NCBI GenBank assembly: GCA_001792895.1
Contig: MARA01000007.1
Location: 1,116,001-1,180,000 of the forward strand
Reading direction: 5' to 3'
Source of the DNA: Lentinus brumalis
Taxonomy: Eukaryota; Basidiomycota; Agaricomycetes; Polyporales; Polyporaceae
Length of the DNA: 64,000 nucleotides
Shown here: positions 43,415-55,300 of the stretch, piece after piece
Position numbering within the stretch: position 1 is the stretch's first letter
Layout: each line of letters opens with the position of its first letter
The notes under the pieces: model-generated
Databases searched by the model: none
Told to the model about the DNA's origin: nothing
What the model saw: the letters and a program-made list of their open reading frames with translations, nothing else
Position numbers and translations under genes: made by a program

Positions 43415-45081
43415 ATGACTTCGACGGTCGATCTCGCGTACATCATCAGCTTATTGTCAATCGAGTGAGTCTGGCACCTTGACGCGTCATGGCAAGAGAG
43501 GTTAACATCTCCCTAGTCGTGCCGACCATGTCACTGGATACTCTGTGGCAGGTGAGCTGGTTCCAATTCAATTTCAACTCCACCGGCACCGCCCAGTGTT
43601 CCAGACTGATCCCGTGCTCGCAGCACTCGTTGTCTATGACTTCGTGATCACACTCGACCGCGAAATCAAGCTCTTCTGGACCCGCAGACTTACTGGGGCA
43701 ACCGTCCTCTTCTTCACGATCAGATACATGCCTTTGCTGTACGGCATCCTGGGCGTCGTGAAGTATGTTTCTATAGATCCTTCGGCGTCGCTCATTCTGC
43801 TGACTTCGACTGAGTAGTGCCTCACTCGATCTCCCCCCTGCCGACTGCGACATACTCGTCAAGGTGGCCAATACGCTCGATTGGTCCCATCTGCTTCCAT
43901 TTGCAGGTCAGGGGACGTCCGAATACTTATGTTGAGCTCAGATAGACTGAAGAGACATAGTATTCTCTGCCATGCGCGCATATGCGTTAACCCGAAACCG
44001 TGTCTTTACATCGATCGTCCTCGCTCTCTCCTTGGTACAGATGGGGTTGAACTTCGTATGTCACCCGTCTTTAGCTATCACGCTCGGTGCTATGACAGCT
44101 CTGACGCCGCGGTTGGTAGGCATCGTATGCATACGGACTGTCGGGCATACCTGGCCCTGTCGAAGGATGTGTCTCGGTCTTGCAAATGACTGAATCAGAA
44201 GTCATAACGTAGGTTTTAACAGGTGCATATGTAGTACGTATCACCGAATTGACATTCGAGATAGATGTGCGTTTCAAGCTGCATTGCATGACAAGTACTG
44301 TCCCCATGCATATTCACTTCTTTGCAGTCACAGCCGCATCCCGTGGAAGCTTGATCCTCGCCGACATCATGCTGGTAATCGCCACAGGGCGTATGCTCGG
44401 AACCGACACATCCATGCCGCAGCTCACATGGGGCCGAAGGACGTCCATAGTGGGCGTCATGTTCCAGAACGGTTTGTCATCATTTTTGCACTGTGCCCGT
44501 CGCTCTTCACTGACATGAGTTTTGACGACAGGGATGATGTACTTCGCGTGAGCTGAAGTCGATTGCCTTCGCGGCACATGGACGTGTCCATCCTGTTAAC
44601 ACTGTCTTGACAGGGTCCTCACCGTCTTGAATATCCTGCATCTGAGCTTTACCTTAGCCTCGGTATGCATTTCTCCCTCTGTTTACCGAGGATGTATGCT
44701 GACTACTTCGCCAGATTTTTGAAAGTGGCCTGACAAGCAACATCACCCTTGTCACCGACCCGTACGCCCTCTGTCTGCGAGAAGCGACTCGTGAGCTGAC
44801 TTATATACCAACATATATCAACAAACAGCATCACAACCATCCTGACCTACCGGTTCCTGCTCGATCTGCAAGAAGCAAGCCAGCAAGATGTGAAGCTTGA
44901 GTCTGACCATCCCCTCCACTACAGCACGTCCTATGGAACGCCCAGCTTCGTGCGCGCGATAGACTCTCTGGAGCTGCTATCTCCGCCAATTGCTGGCCTA
45001 GATTGCACGATCGCAGATGATGGTTTAGATTCGGGATACCAGCCTTCGCCGAGGTCCCGATCCCCTGAAGTAGATGTTTAA
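43415..45081 (+). CDS. DUF6533-type seven-helix membrane protein
   Basis: Fungal polytopic protein, GPCR-like in layout but of unknown function. Exon 1 is 43415-43464, exon 2 is 43517-43551 and exon 3 starts at 43624. The diagnostic first helices read AALVVYDFVITLDREIKLFW, then ATVLFFTIRYMPLLYGIL. Later come VFSAMRAYALTRNR and a helix ending in MGLNF, GIPGPVEGCVSVLQM with the conserved Pro-Gly-Cys loop, SLILADIMLVIATGRM, VLTVLNILHLSFTLAS, and the C-terminal YRFLLDLQEASQQ. The cytoplasmic tail is Ser/Pro/Asp-rich. Most introns close. The junction between about 44209 and 44353 could not be resolved with certainty and may hide a small exon or a defect. Such genes are strongly expanded in Agaricomycetes. 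Confidence 0.8.
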
Positions 45082-45358
45082 GAGCCAAGTCCCGAGACCT
45101 CAACACGGCCGCTTTCCCTACGACACGTTAGTTATTGATCTCGATATACCAGGCCCAGCGGTCTTGGATAATGAAGCAGATCCCAGGCATAGACGACGCG
45201 TCGTCGCGATTCGGACGCGCAAGGACGGCTTGACACGTGACCGTGTCGCGTTAATCAGACGCCCAATATAAGTACTACCCAGGTGTCCTGGTGTCGATAC
45301 CGTCCTTCTCTGCTCCCGTCCACCACCTCAGTCTTGCGGGTCTCGCTCACCTCAAGCC

Positions 45359-46574
45359 ATGTACTCCTCTACCTCGGAATACAAGCAAGCTACTCGGGCA
45401 GTACGAGCGACTGACGAGCAACGCGACATGCTCATGCTCTCCTACGGGGCTTCTCCGTCTCCATCCAAGGGCGAACTCGCTCTACTCAGCTTCCGAACCA
45501 ATCTGTGAGTACTTTAGTGCGGTGGTGTTTGTTATGCACAGAGGCCTATGACACCGTCGTGTGGGTGCAGAGACATGGAATGGATCAACCGCTGGTTCAT
45601 GCGACAGCGAGCGGCGGAGCGACGACGCACCGCACCTCCGAAGACTCCCAAGTCCGCCATCGACCTCACTGTCAAGCGCGAGCAGGTGGACCTCCAAGTC
45701 AATATCTGCGCCTCTGGTACCACGACTACACCGACGGATGTACAGCTGGCACTCCCGGCGAAGGAAGAAGAGGAGGAGGCGGAAGACTCATCTTCGACGC
45801 ATATAGCCTCCTCGCCGACTCGGTACTCCATGACGAGCTCTCTGCCTCCGTCGTCTTCTCCGCCCAGCTCTCCCGCGCCGCATACAGTCAAGCCGTCTGC
45901 TCCCTACCGCGACGCTGCTGCGATCCCCACGCTACGTCTGTTCCGAGGCTTGCCTTATGAGGATCCTCGCGCTCGGCACCCAACGCTTCCGACGTACAAG
46001 CTCCCGGAGAAGGTGCTTCGACTCTCCCTGCGCAAACCTATACGCCTGCAAGTGTTCCAGTAAGCGCATATATGCGCGGCGTCTCTGCTGCTATTCCAGT
46101 ATCTGCTACGCTCTATACGGGTCGCTCTGCTGCTAGTGCGCACGTTCTCATCGCCCCCAAGCCTACCCGTCAACCTCTTCTCAACCCGTATCTGCCTCGC
46201 GGTCCGACGTCACGCCCTCTTCTGCCTGTCTCTGCGCTGCCGGGACCCTCCAGCTGGGACGAATACCTCTCAGCACGGGCACGCGCTGTTCAGCAAGAAC
46301 ACCCGGTCACATCGGGAAAGGCCGACGCCGTATGCCTATGACGATCCTTGTATATCTGCATGCGACACTTCTGACAGAGATCCTTTAGCCTGCAACACCA
46401 GCCTCGAAGACCGCAGCCACCGTCGACTCGCCGAGGACCGCCCAGAGCATGGAGCCGGAGGCCCCGAACGTGCAGGAGATGCTGCCTCTGCTCAGCGATC
46501 TGGAACGTGAGACGGATGTTGCGAAGATTGCGCTGCTCCTCGCACAGCTCCGACGGCTCGGGTTGCAATGGTAG
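45359..46574 (+). CDS. Homeodomain transcription factor
   Basis: Exon 1 (45359-45504) encodes an N-terminal arm and helices 1-2 (ATDEQRDMLMLSYGASPSPS, KGELALLSFRTNL). Exon 2, from 45571, continues with helix 3, DMEWINRWFMRQRAAERRR, which carries the conserved Trp, Phe and Arg of the DNA-recognition helix. After the homeodomain come a Pro/Ser/Glu-rich region and LPTYKLPEKVLRLSLRKP, then, across a probable intron 46060-46136, a Pro-rich part with SSWDEYLSARARAVQQ. The last exon ends in a predicted helix (ETDVAKIALLLAQLRRL). The spacing is that of a 60-residue homeodomain, not the TALE type. Probably nuclear; target genes unknown. The last two junctions are less certain than the first. Confidence 0.78.
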
Positions 46575-47276
46575 AGGAAGCGAGAACTAGGAATGATGAT
46601 GTATGCTGTAAGGATTCTGTATTTGTATGCGAGAGAGGTCGAAGTCCACGTACAGACCAACCGACGAGCGATTGCCTCGACGCTGACTATAAGTAAAAGC
46701 ACTTATGTATGTGTACTTAGTGAGCGGAAGGAGGGAGCGACGACGTCATTAATGTTGTTTCTGCACGAGTCAGACGTCACCGAGAGATTCAATTATCACC
46801 AGGGTATACTAACGGTGCGATGATGCCGAATTGGGCGGGAACGAGGGGCCCCAGAAGCGATCGAGGCGTAGTGCACAGCCGCTTAGCTGGCTCAACTAAT
46901 ACAGAGCGTCTTCCGTTGTCCGGCATCTCAAAGTTGTAACGTAGACTGCAGACAGTTCAACAGACCATGCTTCAATGCACTTCGGCGGGGATACGGAGGA
47001 CTGACTCGGACGCATCGGGATGCCAGTTGGAAATCGCGGAAGCAATTGTGGGCGATAACGCGGTGGCGTGAGCATCGCAGAACGCGTCGCGTCGCCTGGC
47101 GCCAACACGGTTGTGGCGTGCCTCGTGTTAGACGACTTCGCTTCTCACGGGCATGTTCGAACAGGCAGCTAAGCGAGCTCGAACCGTGATGAGCTCTTGT
47201 CCTCCATCCCCTCGTCCCCTCCGGTTCCTGTTCCCTCCTCCCCCCTCTGTACCACTAGGCCGCTCACTCGTTCGCC
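46575..47276. other. Intergenic between homeodomain and kinase genes
   Basis: About 700 bases with no supported gene. Kinase promoter at the right end. Confidence 0.45.
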
Positions 47277-50200
47277 ATGATCCCCCCGCCGCAGCCCCCG
47301 CAGGAGGCGTCCGACATCTTCTCCATCTCCGACCAGGTCCTCGCCGACAGACTCCAGTTCATCGAGGAAGTCCGTCTTCGCGATCTTTGCCGTAAAGGCT
47401 TTCTGAAACGCACGGTACTCACCTCATGCCATGTAGATTGGCTTCGGTAACTGGGGAAGCGTTTGGCTATGCCAGCCCAAGGGCGAGTCGTCGGCCAACC
47501 CTCTCCACGACAGTAAGATTGCAGTCAAGCTCGTGCATAGGTCCAAGACATCTACCACCGCTGCACGAGTACGATCACTGTACGTGTCTCTTCGCGCCCT
47601 GCGCTAGAGTGAGACGCATATATGGACTGAACCCCTCGCAGATGGAACGAAATGAAGGTCGTCCGGAAACTGAAACACGAGCCTCACCCCTCCATCATTC
47701 CCTTCTATTCGTTCATCATCACGCCCTCGTATGCGTTGATCACGATGTGATTATCCGTTCCCTGGTCATTCGCGCAGGAGAACCATCTAACAGAAGTCGC
47801 TTGATTGCAGGGCATACCATCCCCGTCTCATTACCGTCGAGGTATCTGAGTCCCATGCGAAAGAGTGGTTCCGGTCACTGCTCTCTGGCGTCGAGTTCCT
47901 GCACAAACGCGGTGTTGTGCACAACGATATCAAGTAGGTTCCTACCTTGCTAAGCTGGCATTTGCAATCTGCGCAGTACCGGGACCCTAGCCAACGCGGT
48001 GTCTCACGCTACTGCTCGCGGGGCTCGGGAGAAGTTACGAGGTAGAAGTCCGCTATCAGCGGCTTCTTGTGAGAGCCGATTGACGAGAATGATTCCGAAC
48101 AGGCCGGACTCAGAATGCAGACCCTTGTCCGTTCCAGGAACACGTTTGCTAACTTGCTCGCTTGCATCAGGCCCGCAAACATTCTCCTCTCAAATGAGAA
48201 TGTTCCTGTCCTTGTCGATTTCGGCTTCGCAGAGCGCTATGACATGGACTCCTCAGAAGCCTTCCATAGCAACCTCTCGTATGGTACACCCGAGGTATGG
48301 CGTTCGCCTTAGCAGCCAGCCTTGCTTGCCACTAATCATGCTGCCTTCCCTACACTTGGCTATATGCACCCCCGGCCACTAAACCCTTCCAGTACCTATC
48401 GCCCGAACGCGCACGGGGACTCCCCCACGACACCCGCAAGTCAGACGTCTGGTCATTAGGTGTCACCTTCTTCGAGATCCTCATCGGCCGTACACCATTC
48501 GAACACTCGGAAGGCGAGCAGTTCTCGACCAAGGACGATCTCGAGCGATACTGGCAGCGCACCCTGCGAGGAAAGTGGGTAGGGCAGTGGAAGATGTCGA
48601 AAGGCGTGGAGAAGCTGCTTCGGAGGATGATCCTCCCCAATGCCGACCTGCGCTGCACCGCGTCCGATGCCATGGCTGACCCCTACTGGACGCAGACCGA
48701 GGCTCAAGCGCAGGCACACAGTGAGTGTCCTAGGTATCCCTGCGAAGTAGACAGGGCTAACAGCGCTCGCGCGGCTCCTGCAGAGAAATCCGCTAGCATT
48801 GCACATTCACATTCGCGCACGTCGTCGCTCATCGACACGAAGGTCCTCGACGTCATCTCGCCGTGGTCGTCGCGCGTGCAGAAGGAGAAAGAGAAGGTCA
48901 GGTCAGACAGGGAGAGGATCAAGACCGTCGCTAGCGGGAAGGAGAACGCCACGACCTCGAGGAGGGACGCCCAGGCGGCGCCCCCGCGTCCTGGCCATGG
49001 CCACTCGCGTTCGCAGTCCCAGCCCAAGCTGCATTTCGCTCCTGATGGTACATTTTGCGCCCATGATGTGAGCCAGAAGCTTATGCTGACGCGTGTTTCT
49101 TGCAGTTCCCACTCGGGGTGTGACGCAGGCGAAGAGGCAACATGGGATGCCCTCAGTGTTCTCCGCCTTGTCCCCGATCAAGCACTCTCCGCCAGCAGCA
49201 GCAGCGACGACGACGTTCGCCGCGGCGGCGAAGGAGAAAGAGGCTGGGAAGGCGTGGCGTGCGACGCGCAAGCCTCTTGGCCCCCGCTCGCCTGCCTCGT
49301 CGTCGTCGCTCGCGTCCCCACCCGGAACGCTTCGCGGCTACGCATCGAAGGAGAACACGCACAATGCTCGGACCGACCACGGTACTGGCACTGGCACGGG
49401 CAAGGAGAACAAGCGGAGGAGCCTGGTGTTGCGCGACGTCACGAGCACGAGACAGTGTGATGAGAACGTGGCGTCCAAGAGGGCAGAGAAGGAGAAGGCG
49501 AGCTCGATTTCGACTGCGGATACGAGCAAGGACTCGGTGCGGAGCAGGATGAAGGAGTGGGAGAGAGAGCGGGAGCGTCTCCGGGAGATGTCGCGCTTGG
49601 AGGAGCGTGTGCGCGAGGTTGAGGAGGAGCGCGAGCGCGAACACGAGAGCGAGTTGGAGGAGGAGGAGGCGCAGAGGGAGCCGTATGCGTGGGAGAGGGA
49701 GCGCGAGAGGAGCGAGAGGCTGGAGGAGGAGCTGAGGGTACGCGAGCGCGAACGACTAGACCGTGAGCGTCAACGCGAGGCGGAGCGCGAGAGGGAGAGG
49801 GAGCGCGTGAGGCGAGAGGGTAGCGAGCGGGAGTATGTCCTCCCCAAGATCAGCGTGGGCCCATCGTTGACCCCGCCGATCTCTGCTCTCCCGAGTCCCC
49901 TGAGTCCGCTCTTCGAAGGTATGTGTTCTCCCAAACGGCATGCAGCACAGTAGCTGATACTTCCTGCAGAGCCCTCGGAGCCTCCTGCCTCGCCGCAAGC
50001 GAACGAGTCCGGCATCAGCGTGCTTAAGCAGAGCTTCAGGATGTCCATCGGCAATGCTGTGCGCTTGTACAAGTCGTCTACCCAGCTCCTCGGTCGGTCT
50101 ACTCCGGCTTTGACCCTCGGGTCGGGAGACGCAGACGACGACTCGAACTGTCTCAGCGAGCAGCAGTCGTGGGAGAACGAAGTGCAGCACGAGGAGGAGA

Positions 50201-51574
50201 CGAGGATGGACCGCATGACCATATGGATCCAGAATGTCGAAAGTACGTTCTCTGGGCCTGCCTTGGGTGTGTACCCCAGACTGACCTAACCGCTCCTTGC
50301 AGAGGTGGTGGACGAGGCTCGCCAGAACTTCGCTGCCTCGACCAATTCGGCACCTGCTCCATCGGCACTGCCCATCGCCCCCATCTCGCGCCGCTCCTCG
50401 CACAGTCGCTCGGGACGGGCCAACCGCGTTCCGCGCAAGATCCTCGCTGCCAACGAGATCTTCCTGAACGACTGCGAGCCGGGCTCCTACTGCCACTCGA
50501 CGGCGTTCTCGATGGACAGGAGCGCGGCGTCGATGTCGCCCCTCCCGAGCCCGTCTATCCTGAACACGATGAACTTTGGCGAGCACACGCTGCCGACGAT
50601 TCCCTCCGAGCAGCCTAGCAGGGTGCATGAGGGGTACCCGCGGTCGTACGTCGAGTCGCCTGTGCAGGGTGGGTCAGCGGGTCCGAGCGCCGTCATGGCT
50701 ATGCCTGAGACCCCGTCGAGGATGCGCCGCGCGACCGTCGTGACCCGTTCACCGGAGAGTGGGAGGAAGGCGTTGAGCTTAGAGATCGACCTGTCTCCTT
50801 CGAAGAGGAGGGAGAAGTCCAGGAGCTACGGAGACCTGCTCCGCCCGATCACTCCCATCAATAAGCTCGAGTTCGAGCTGGAGCGTCGTACGTTTCGTCT
50901 GCTGCTTCTCTTGGCTGACACCAACTGACCGAGCGGCGGTATAGTGTCACAGCCCACGCCTCCTCCGAGGTTGTCTGCGATGGTCGACAAGAACCTCTTC
51001 ATCGCGCCTGCCAACAGAGTCCATATCGAAGAGACGATACAGGAGTCGACTCCCCAGAGGCAGAAGGATGACTTGACGGCATCTCCGCTCCATGTCGAGC
51101 CGTATCCCCAGCGCCCGATGAAGGAAGGCGTTGCGCTGGACACCCCTGCGAAGAGACATCTCGAGGGCGTGTATGACAGGTGAGACTCAGCCACGCTCTG
51201 ATCGGAGCCATGTCCACTGACGCGTGCATATCAGATTCCTCATGTCCACGACTGGGGTGAGACGGAACGGCAAGGGCTACCAGTCCGAGAACGTCCTCCG
51301 CCCGGTCGAGAACATCCGGCCGCACACGTCCATGGCGAAGCGCAACCAGAAGTTCTTCACCACGCGGGCGAAGATGCCGCCGCCGGTCTCGAGCGACGAC
51401 CTCCGCCGGTCGTCGTCCGTCGACGAGTTCGGGACGTTCCTGAGCACCCCGGCGGCCCCGATGCAGGAGCAAAATCACAACACCATCGCCATCGTGCGCA
51501 AGGCCTTCAAGGCCATCGTGACCGGCAAACCCAACGCCCGCACGACTCCCAAGCCCAAGCCGGCGTGGCATTAA
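47277..51574 (+). CDS. Large Ser/Thr protein kinase with disordered and coiled C-terminus
   Basis: The N-terminal kinase domain has IGFGNWGSVWLC (glycine loop), KIAVKLV (Lys), the catalytic loop HNDIK-PANILL, VDFGFAE, YGTPE-YLSPERARG and KSDVWSLGVTFFEIL. The catalytic loop has HND rather than the common HRD. The kinase domain ends near 48720. The remaining roughly 800 residues are low-complexity. They include Lys/Glu-rich stretches, a long Arg/Glu single-helix region (49535-49830), Ser/Pro-rich parts, ISVLKQSFRMSIGNAVRLYK, and a conserved-looking end with GVRRNGKGYQSENVLRPVEN and NTIAIVRKAFKAIVTG. No specific family was assigned. The intron inside the catalytic loop is about 237 bases, far longer than the others. 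Exons close in frame. Confidence 0.88.
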
Positions 51575-52347
51575 CCTTGATCTGGTCTCAACTCTTCCCG
51601 GTTCGACATTGGTTTCGTGCTGACTTGGCTTTCTCGCGACTTGCTCGTTCGTGTGTACATTGCTAGCCCAATGGTGTCGCTTGGACCGTGCGGTTCGTTC
51701 CGTTTCCTGTGCTATAGCTGGCTTTCGTTCCGTGTCCATATCCATATCCATACCTATCGCCTTCGCTTCATCATTTGTAAACTTGCATATACTCTGCATC
51801 TTCTGCGTCCCGTCCCGTGCTACACCTCATCTCTACCACTTCCATCTGTCCGCTCTACCCTCTTCCTCTATCGCATATCTCCTCACTTCACTATTTCCGA
51901 ACTTCCCTGCATTCCGCATCCCTTGCACCCCTTGCACCCCTTGCACCCCTCGCATCTTCCCCACGTCCCGTCTCCGTCGCGTCGTCGCTATCTAACTCTC
52001 GTCAGTGCTCTCGCGTTATTCCACTATCTATCGACGCTCGCGCCTCACGACCTCGTCACGGACTCTCATGACCGACCCTTGCTTATCGTCCTCACGCTTT
52101 GATCATGCTTACGCCTACGCTCATGTAGTTCACGTTGCCTCCCTATACGAACTCGTTTACGGTCTGCGACCACCAATCAAACAGATGAGCTCGAGTTGGA
52201 AAGCTATGTACTGGGTACTGGTTACTAAGTCCGACGAAATGTACATACGTGTACATGGTGGCAGATTGCAAGATATAAAAATACAAATGGCAGGTAGGGT
52301 ACGTGACGTAGAAGATAGCAAAGAAACATGAGGCACAAAGTGTGCGT
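51575..52347. other. Convergent 3' flanks of kinase and MLP1/TPR genes
   Basis: Pyrimidine-rich plus strand with no gene. Contains the short tandem repeat at 51922-51948. Confidence 0.5.
51922..51948. repeat. Three tandem copies of a 9-base unit
   Basis: CTTGCACCC is repeated three times without mismatch in the kinase 3' flank. Short and probably neutral. Confidence 0.85.
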
Positions 52348-55300
52348 CTACGAAGCTGGAGGCGTCGGAGTAGCAGCCGCACCACCGGGGCCAGGGCGTC
52401 GCAAGCGAACTGGCGGGGCGTGGCCACCAGTGGTACCTGGGACTGCGGTAGCAGCCTCAGCCGGCTTCAGACGCTTCGCAGCGGTGTCGTCTGCAACAGC
52501 ATCGCCCTCTCGGGTCCGCTTTGCAGGCGCAGAAGCACCATTCGCGGCAGCGGCTTCGGCGGCGGCGGCAACAGCACCTCGACCAGCACCACCGGGGGCA
52601 GCCCCACGTATTGACAATCCCCTCGCTGGTGGGGCACCACGACCGCGGCCAGCACCTCGCCCCGCCGGGTGTGGTCTCGGTGGCAGGGTCGCTGCGGGAG
52701 CCGGCTTGCCTCCAGCGGCCGCGGGCACAGCGGAGGTGGATGCGGACGCAGCGGCAGCAGGTGCGGCTGCTGCCGCGGGAGCAGAAGTGGACGCCGTGAT
52801 TCCGCCGCCACCTTCCACTTGCAAGAGGCGAGCCTCGAGCTCCTTCACCTTGGCCTGCGCCTTGACGAGCTGCTGGTCCTTAAGTTTCGCGCGCGCTGCG
52901 GCCTCCTTCCTTCCACGCTCGACTGCGTCGTCGATCGCCTTCGCATGCTCCTCCTTAAGCTTCTCCTTGTATGCAGCAAGCGCGGCATCGATAGCTGCTT
53001 GTGTGTCTGGTGGGGGAGCAGAGGCGGACGCCTTGGCGGCTTCCAGTGCGGCCTTCAATTCCTCTTCGTGCTTCTTGACCAGGCGCTCCTCCAGTGCACG
53101 CAGCTCCTCCGCATGCTTAGCGATAGTTTCTTCGGAAGAACCCGCCGACGCGGCAGACGCCAGCTCGTTGCGCAACTTCTGTAGCTCCTCCGCAGCTCGC
53201 TGACTCTCCGCCATGCGAGCCTTCGAGATCTCTTGGATACGAGCTTGGAACTTGTCCTATTAAATGGATGAGTCTCTGCTCGATTCAATGACAATTGAAC
53301 ACGTACACTGGCCAAGCGAGCACTCTGGGTGTCTTCATTGGCCTTGGCGATCTGCGCGCTCAGTTCCTATATAGCATATGAGCACGGTACTGCGAGGTTA
53401 TTGAACGATGAACGCACCTGAGCGCGAGCAGCGGCTTCGTCGCGAGCTTTCAACAACTCCTCGCGTTCGGCTTGCCACTGGCTTTGATCTGCGGAACCTT
53501 CAACGGGCGCCTCTCCCGTGGCCGACCATTTCGCCTTCTCCTCGAGAAGCGTATCGCGCTCTGCACGAAGCTTGTCCTGGATATTACTCTCAATACAGGC
53601 CCGCCTCTCGTCGGACGGACGCCAAGACGTACCAGAGTAGCAGCTTGTTCGCTAACTTGAGCCGAGCTGACAAGATGTGCGGCTTGCTCCTTTGCGAATG
53701 CCTGCTCGAGGCTGGCCTTCTCAGCTCGTAATGCCTCTAACTCCTGGGCCAGACCGGGATCGACAGGCGCGCCACTCGCGGCAGCCTCTTGTGAGCGAGC
53801 CTTCACCTCCTCAAGCTCCTTGTTCAGCGCCTCCATCTGACTTTGAAGCTCAGTGTTGGTCTCCGTCAGCCGTGCAATGGTCTCAGCGTCTCGTTCAAAG
53901 CGAGTCTTCGCCCTGGCGTTGTTCTCTTTGCCGACCTGTCTCAACTTGCTGTTGGCCTCTTCCAGTTTGAGATTGTGTTCCTCAAGCTGCTTGAGCTGTA
54001 TGAAGGACAGTCAGCGCAAGCAACAATCTCACGAACGTTCTCCCACACATACCCTAGCCAGCTGCGTCGCTGCCTCCTGACTTTGCTTCTCCAAAGCCTC
54101 CAACGTCTCCTTGTACTCGGCATTCTGAGCCTGCAGCTGCGCAATTTCGTCCTTGAGCTGCTGCATCTCGGCGGGATCTATGCGGTCGTACTGAATTTCA
54201 CGTCAGCGGCCGAGCCGTCACAAGTCAGTCAGGAGGCCTACCTTGGTGAGGAGTTGAGTGTTGCGTTCCTGCCACCTGCGGCTCTCGTCCTCCAGAAGCT
54301 TGATCTGCTGGTCCTTGGACTCGACCTCAGCCTGAGTGACACGAAGCTTCTCCTTGGTCGGCTCGAGTTCAGCTGTGACCTTGCGGAACTCCGCCTCGAG
54401 CTGTCGTGCACGCTTGGCGTACGAGTCACAGTCGCTGCGAAGGGTCGCGTTGCTCTCCCGAAGGATCGCGACCTGGTTGATCTTCTCAGCAAGCTCGCTG
54501 TGTGCGGCCTCCGAGGCAGCAGTCTGCACGGCCCGTTCACGCTCCTACGATCCATACTGGTCAGTATCATGTTCAAGAGGACCATCAACAAACTCACCTC
54601 CGAGAGAGCTCTCCGAGTCTCGTCAAGGTTCTGCGAGATATGATCGATCTGCGTCTTCAAGCGTGTGTTCTCCTGTTTACTGAGCTCAAGCTGAAGCTCG
54701 ATGATCTCCTTCTCCTTCCGGAGGTAGGTGACCAACGAACGAAGCTCAGTTAACTTGGTATCGGCATCGTCGGCAGTCTCGCCCTCGCCTGACTCCGCAG
54801 CGGACGAGCTTGCAGCCTGCTGGATACGGGTAGCATGGGTAGTGACAGACTCGAGGTGCTGATGGAGAAGGTTGTTTTGTTCCGTAAGGTCCTTGCACCT
54901 ACATGGAGGTCAGTAGGGTGTGACGAAGGGCAGTGCATGTCCATACCTGGATTGGAGATCTGCGATCTCCTTGTCAAGAGCCTCGCGCTGCTGTTGCCAG
55001 CTCGCCTCGGAACTTGCAAGCTTCGCTTGAGCAGTCTCGGCAGCGGCGCGACTTTCGCGAGCAGCAGCCTGACTCTGCGACAACTTCTGCTTCAACTCCT
55101 CCACAGACTTGATGGACTCGGCGTGCGAGAGCACTTCGCGAGTGTAGCGGTCTTCCGCCGCCTATACGTTGTTGAGAATAGTTCGGAGACACTCCATGAG
55201 AAGTGACGTACCTTCGCGCGCTCCTCTTGTTGCCTGATCTCGGCTTCCCAGCTGGACCGATCGCTCTGCGTGCTCTGAGCGGAAGTGCTCATGTCCACGA

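Noticed and set aside
43415..46574. Mating-type locus (receptor plus homeodomain)
   Set aside because: The receptor-like gene is DUF6533, not STE3-like, and there is no divergent HD1/HD2 pair or pheromone precursor visible.
53843..54643. Plus-strand open frame of 266 codons
   Set aside because: It lies antisense to the MLP1/TPR coiled coil. It is Leu-rich because it mirrors CTC/CAG codons; no start context or domain.
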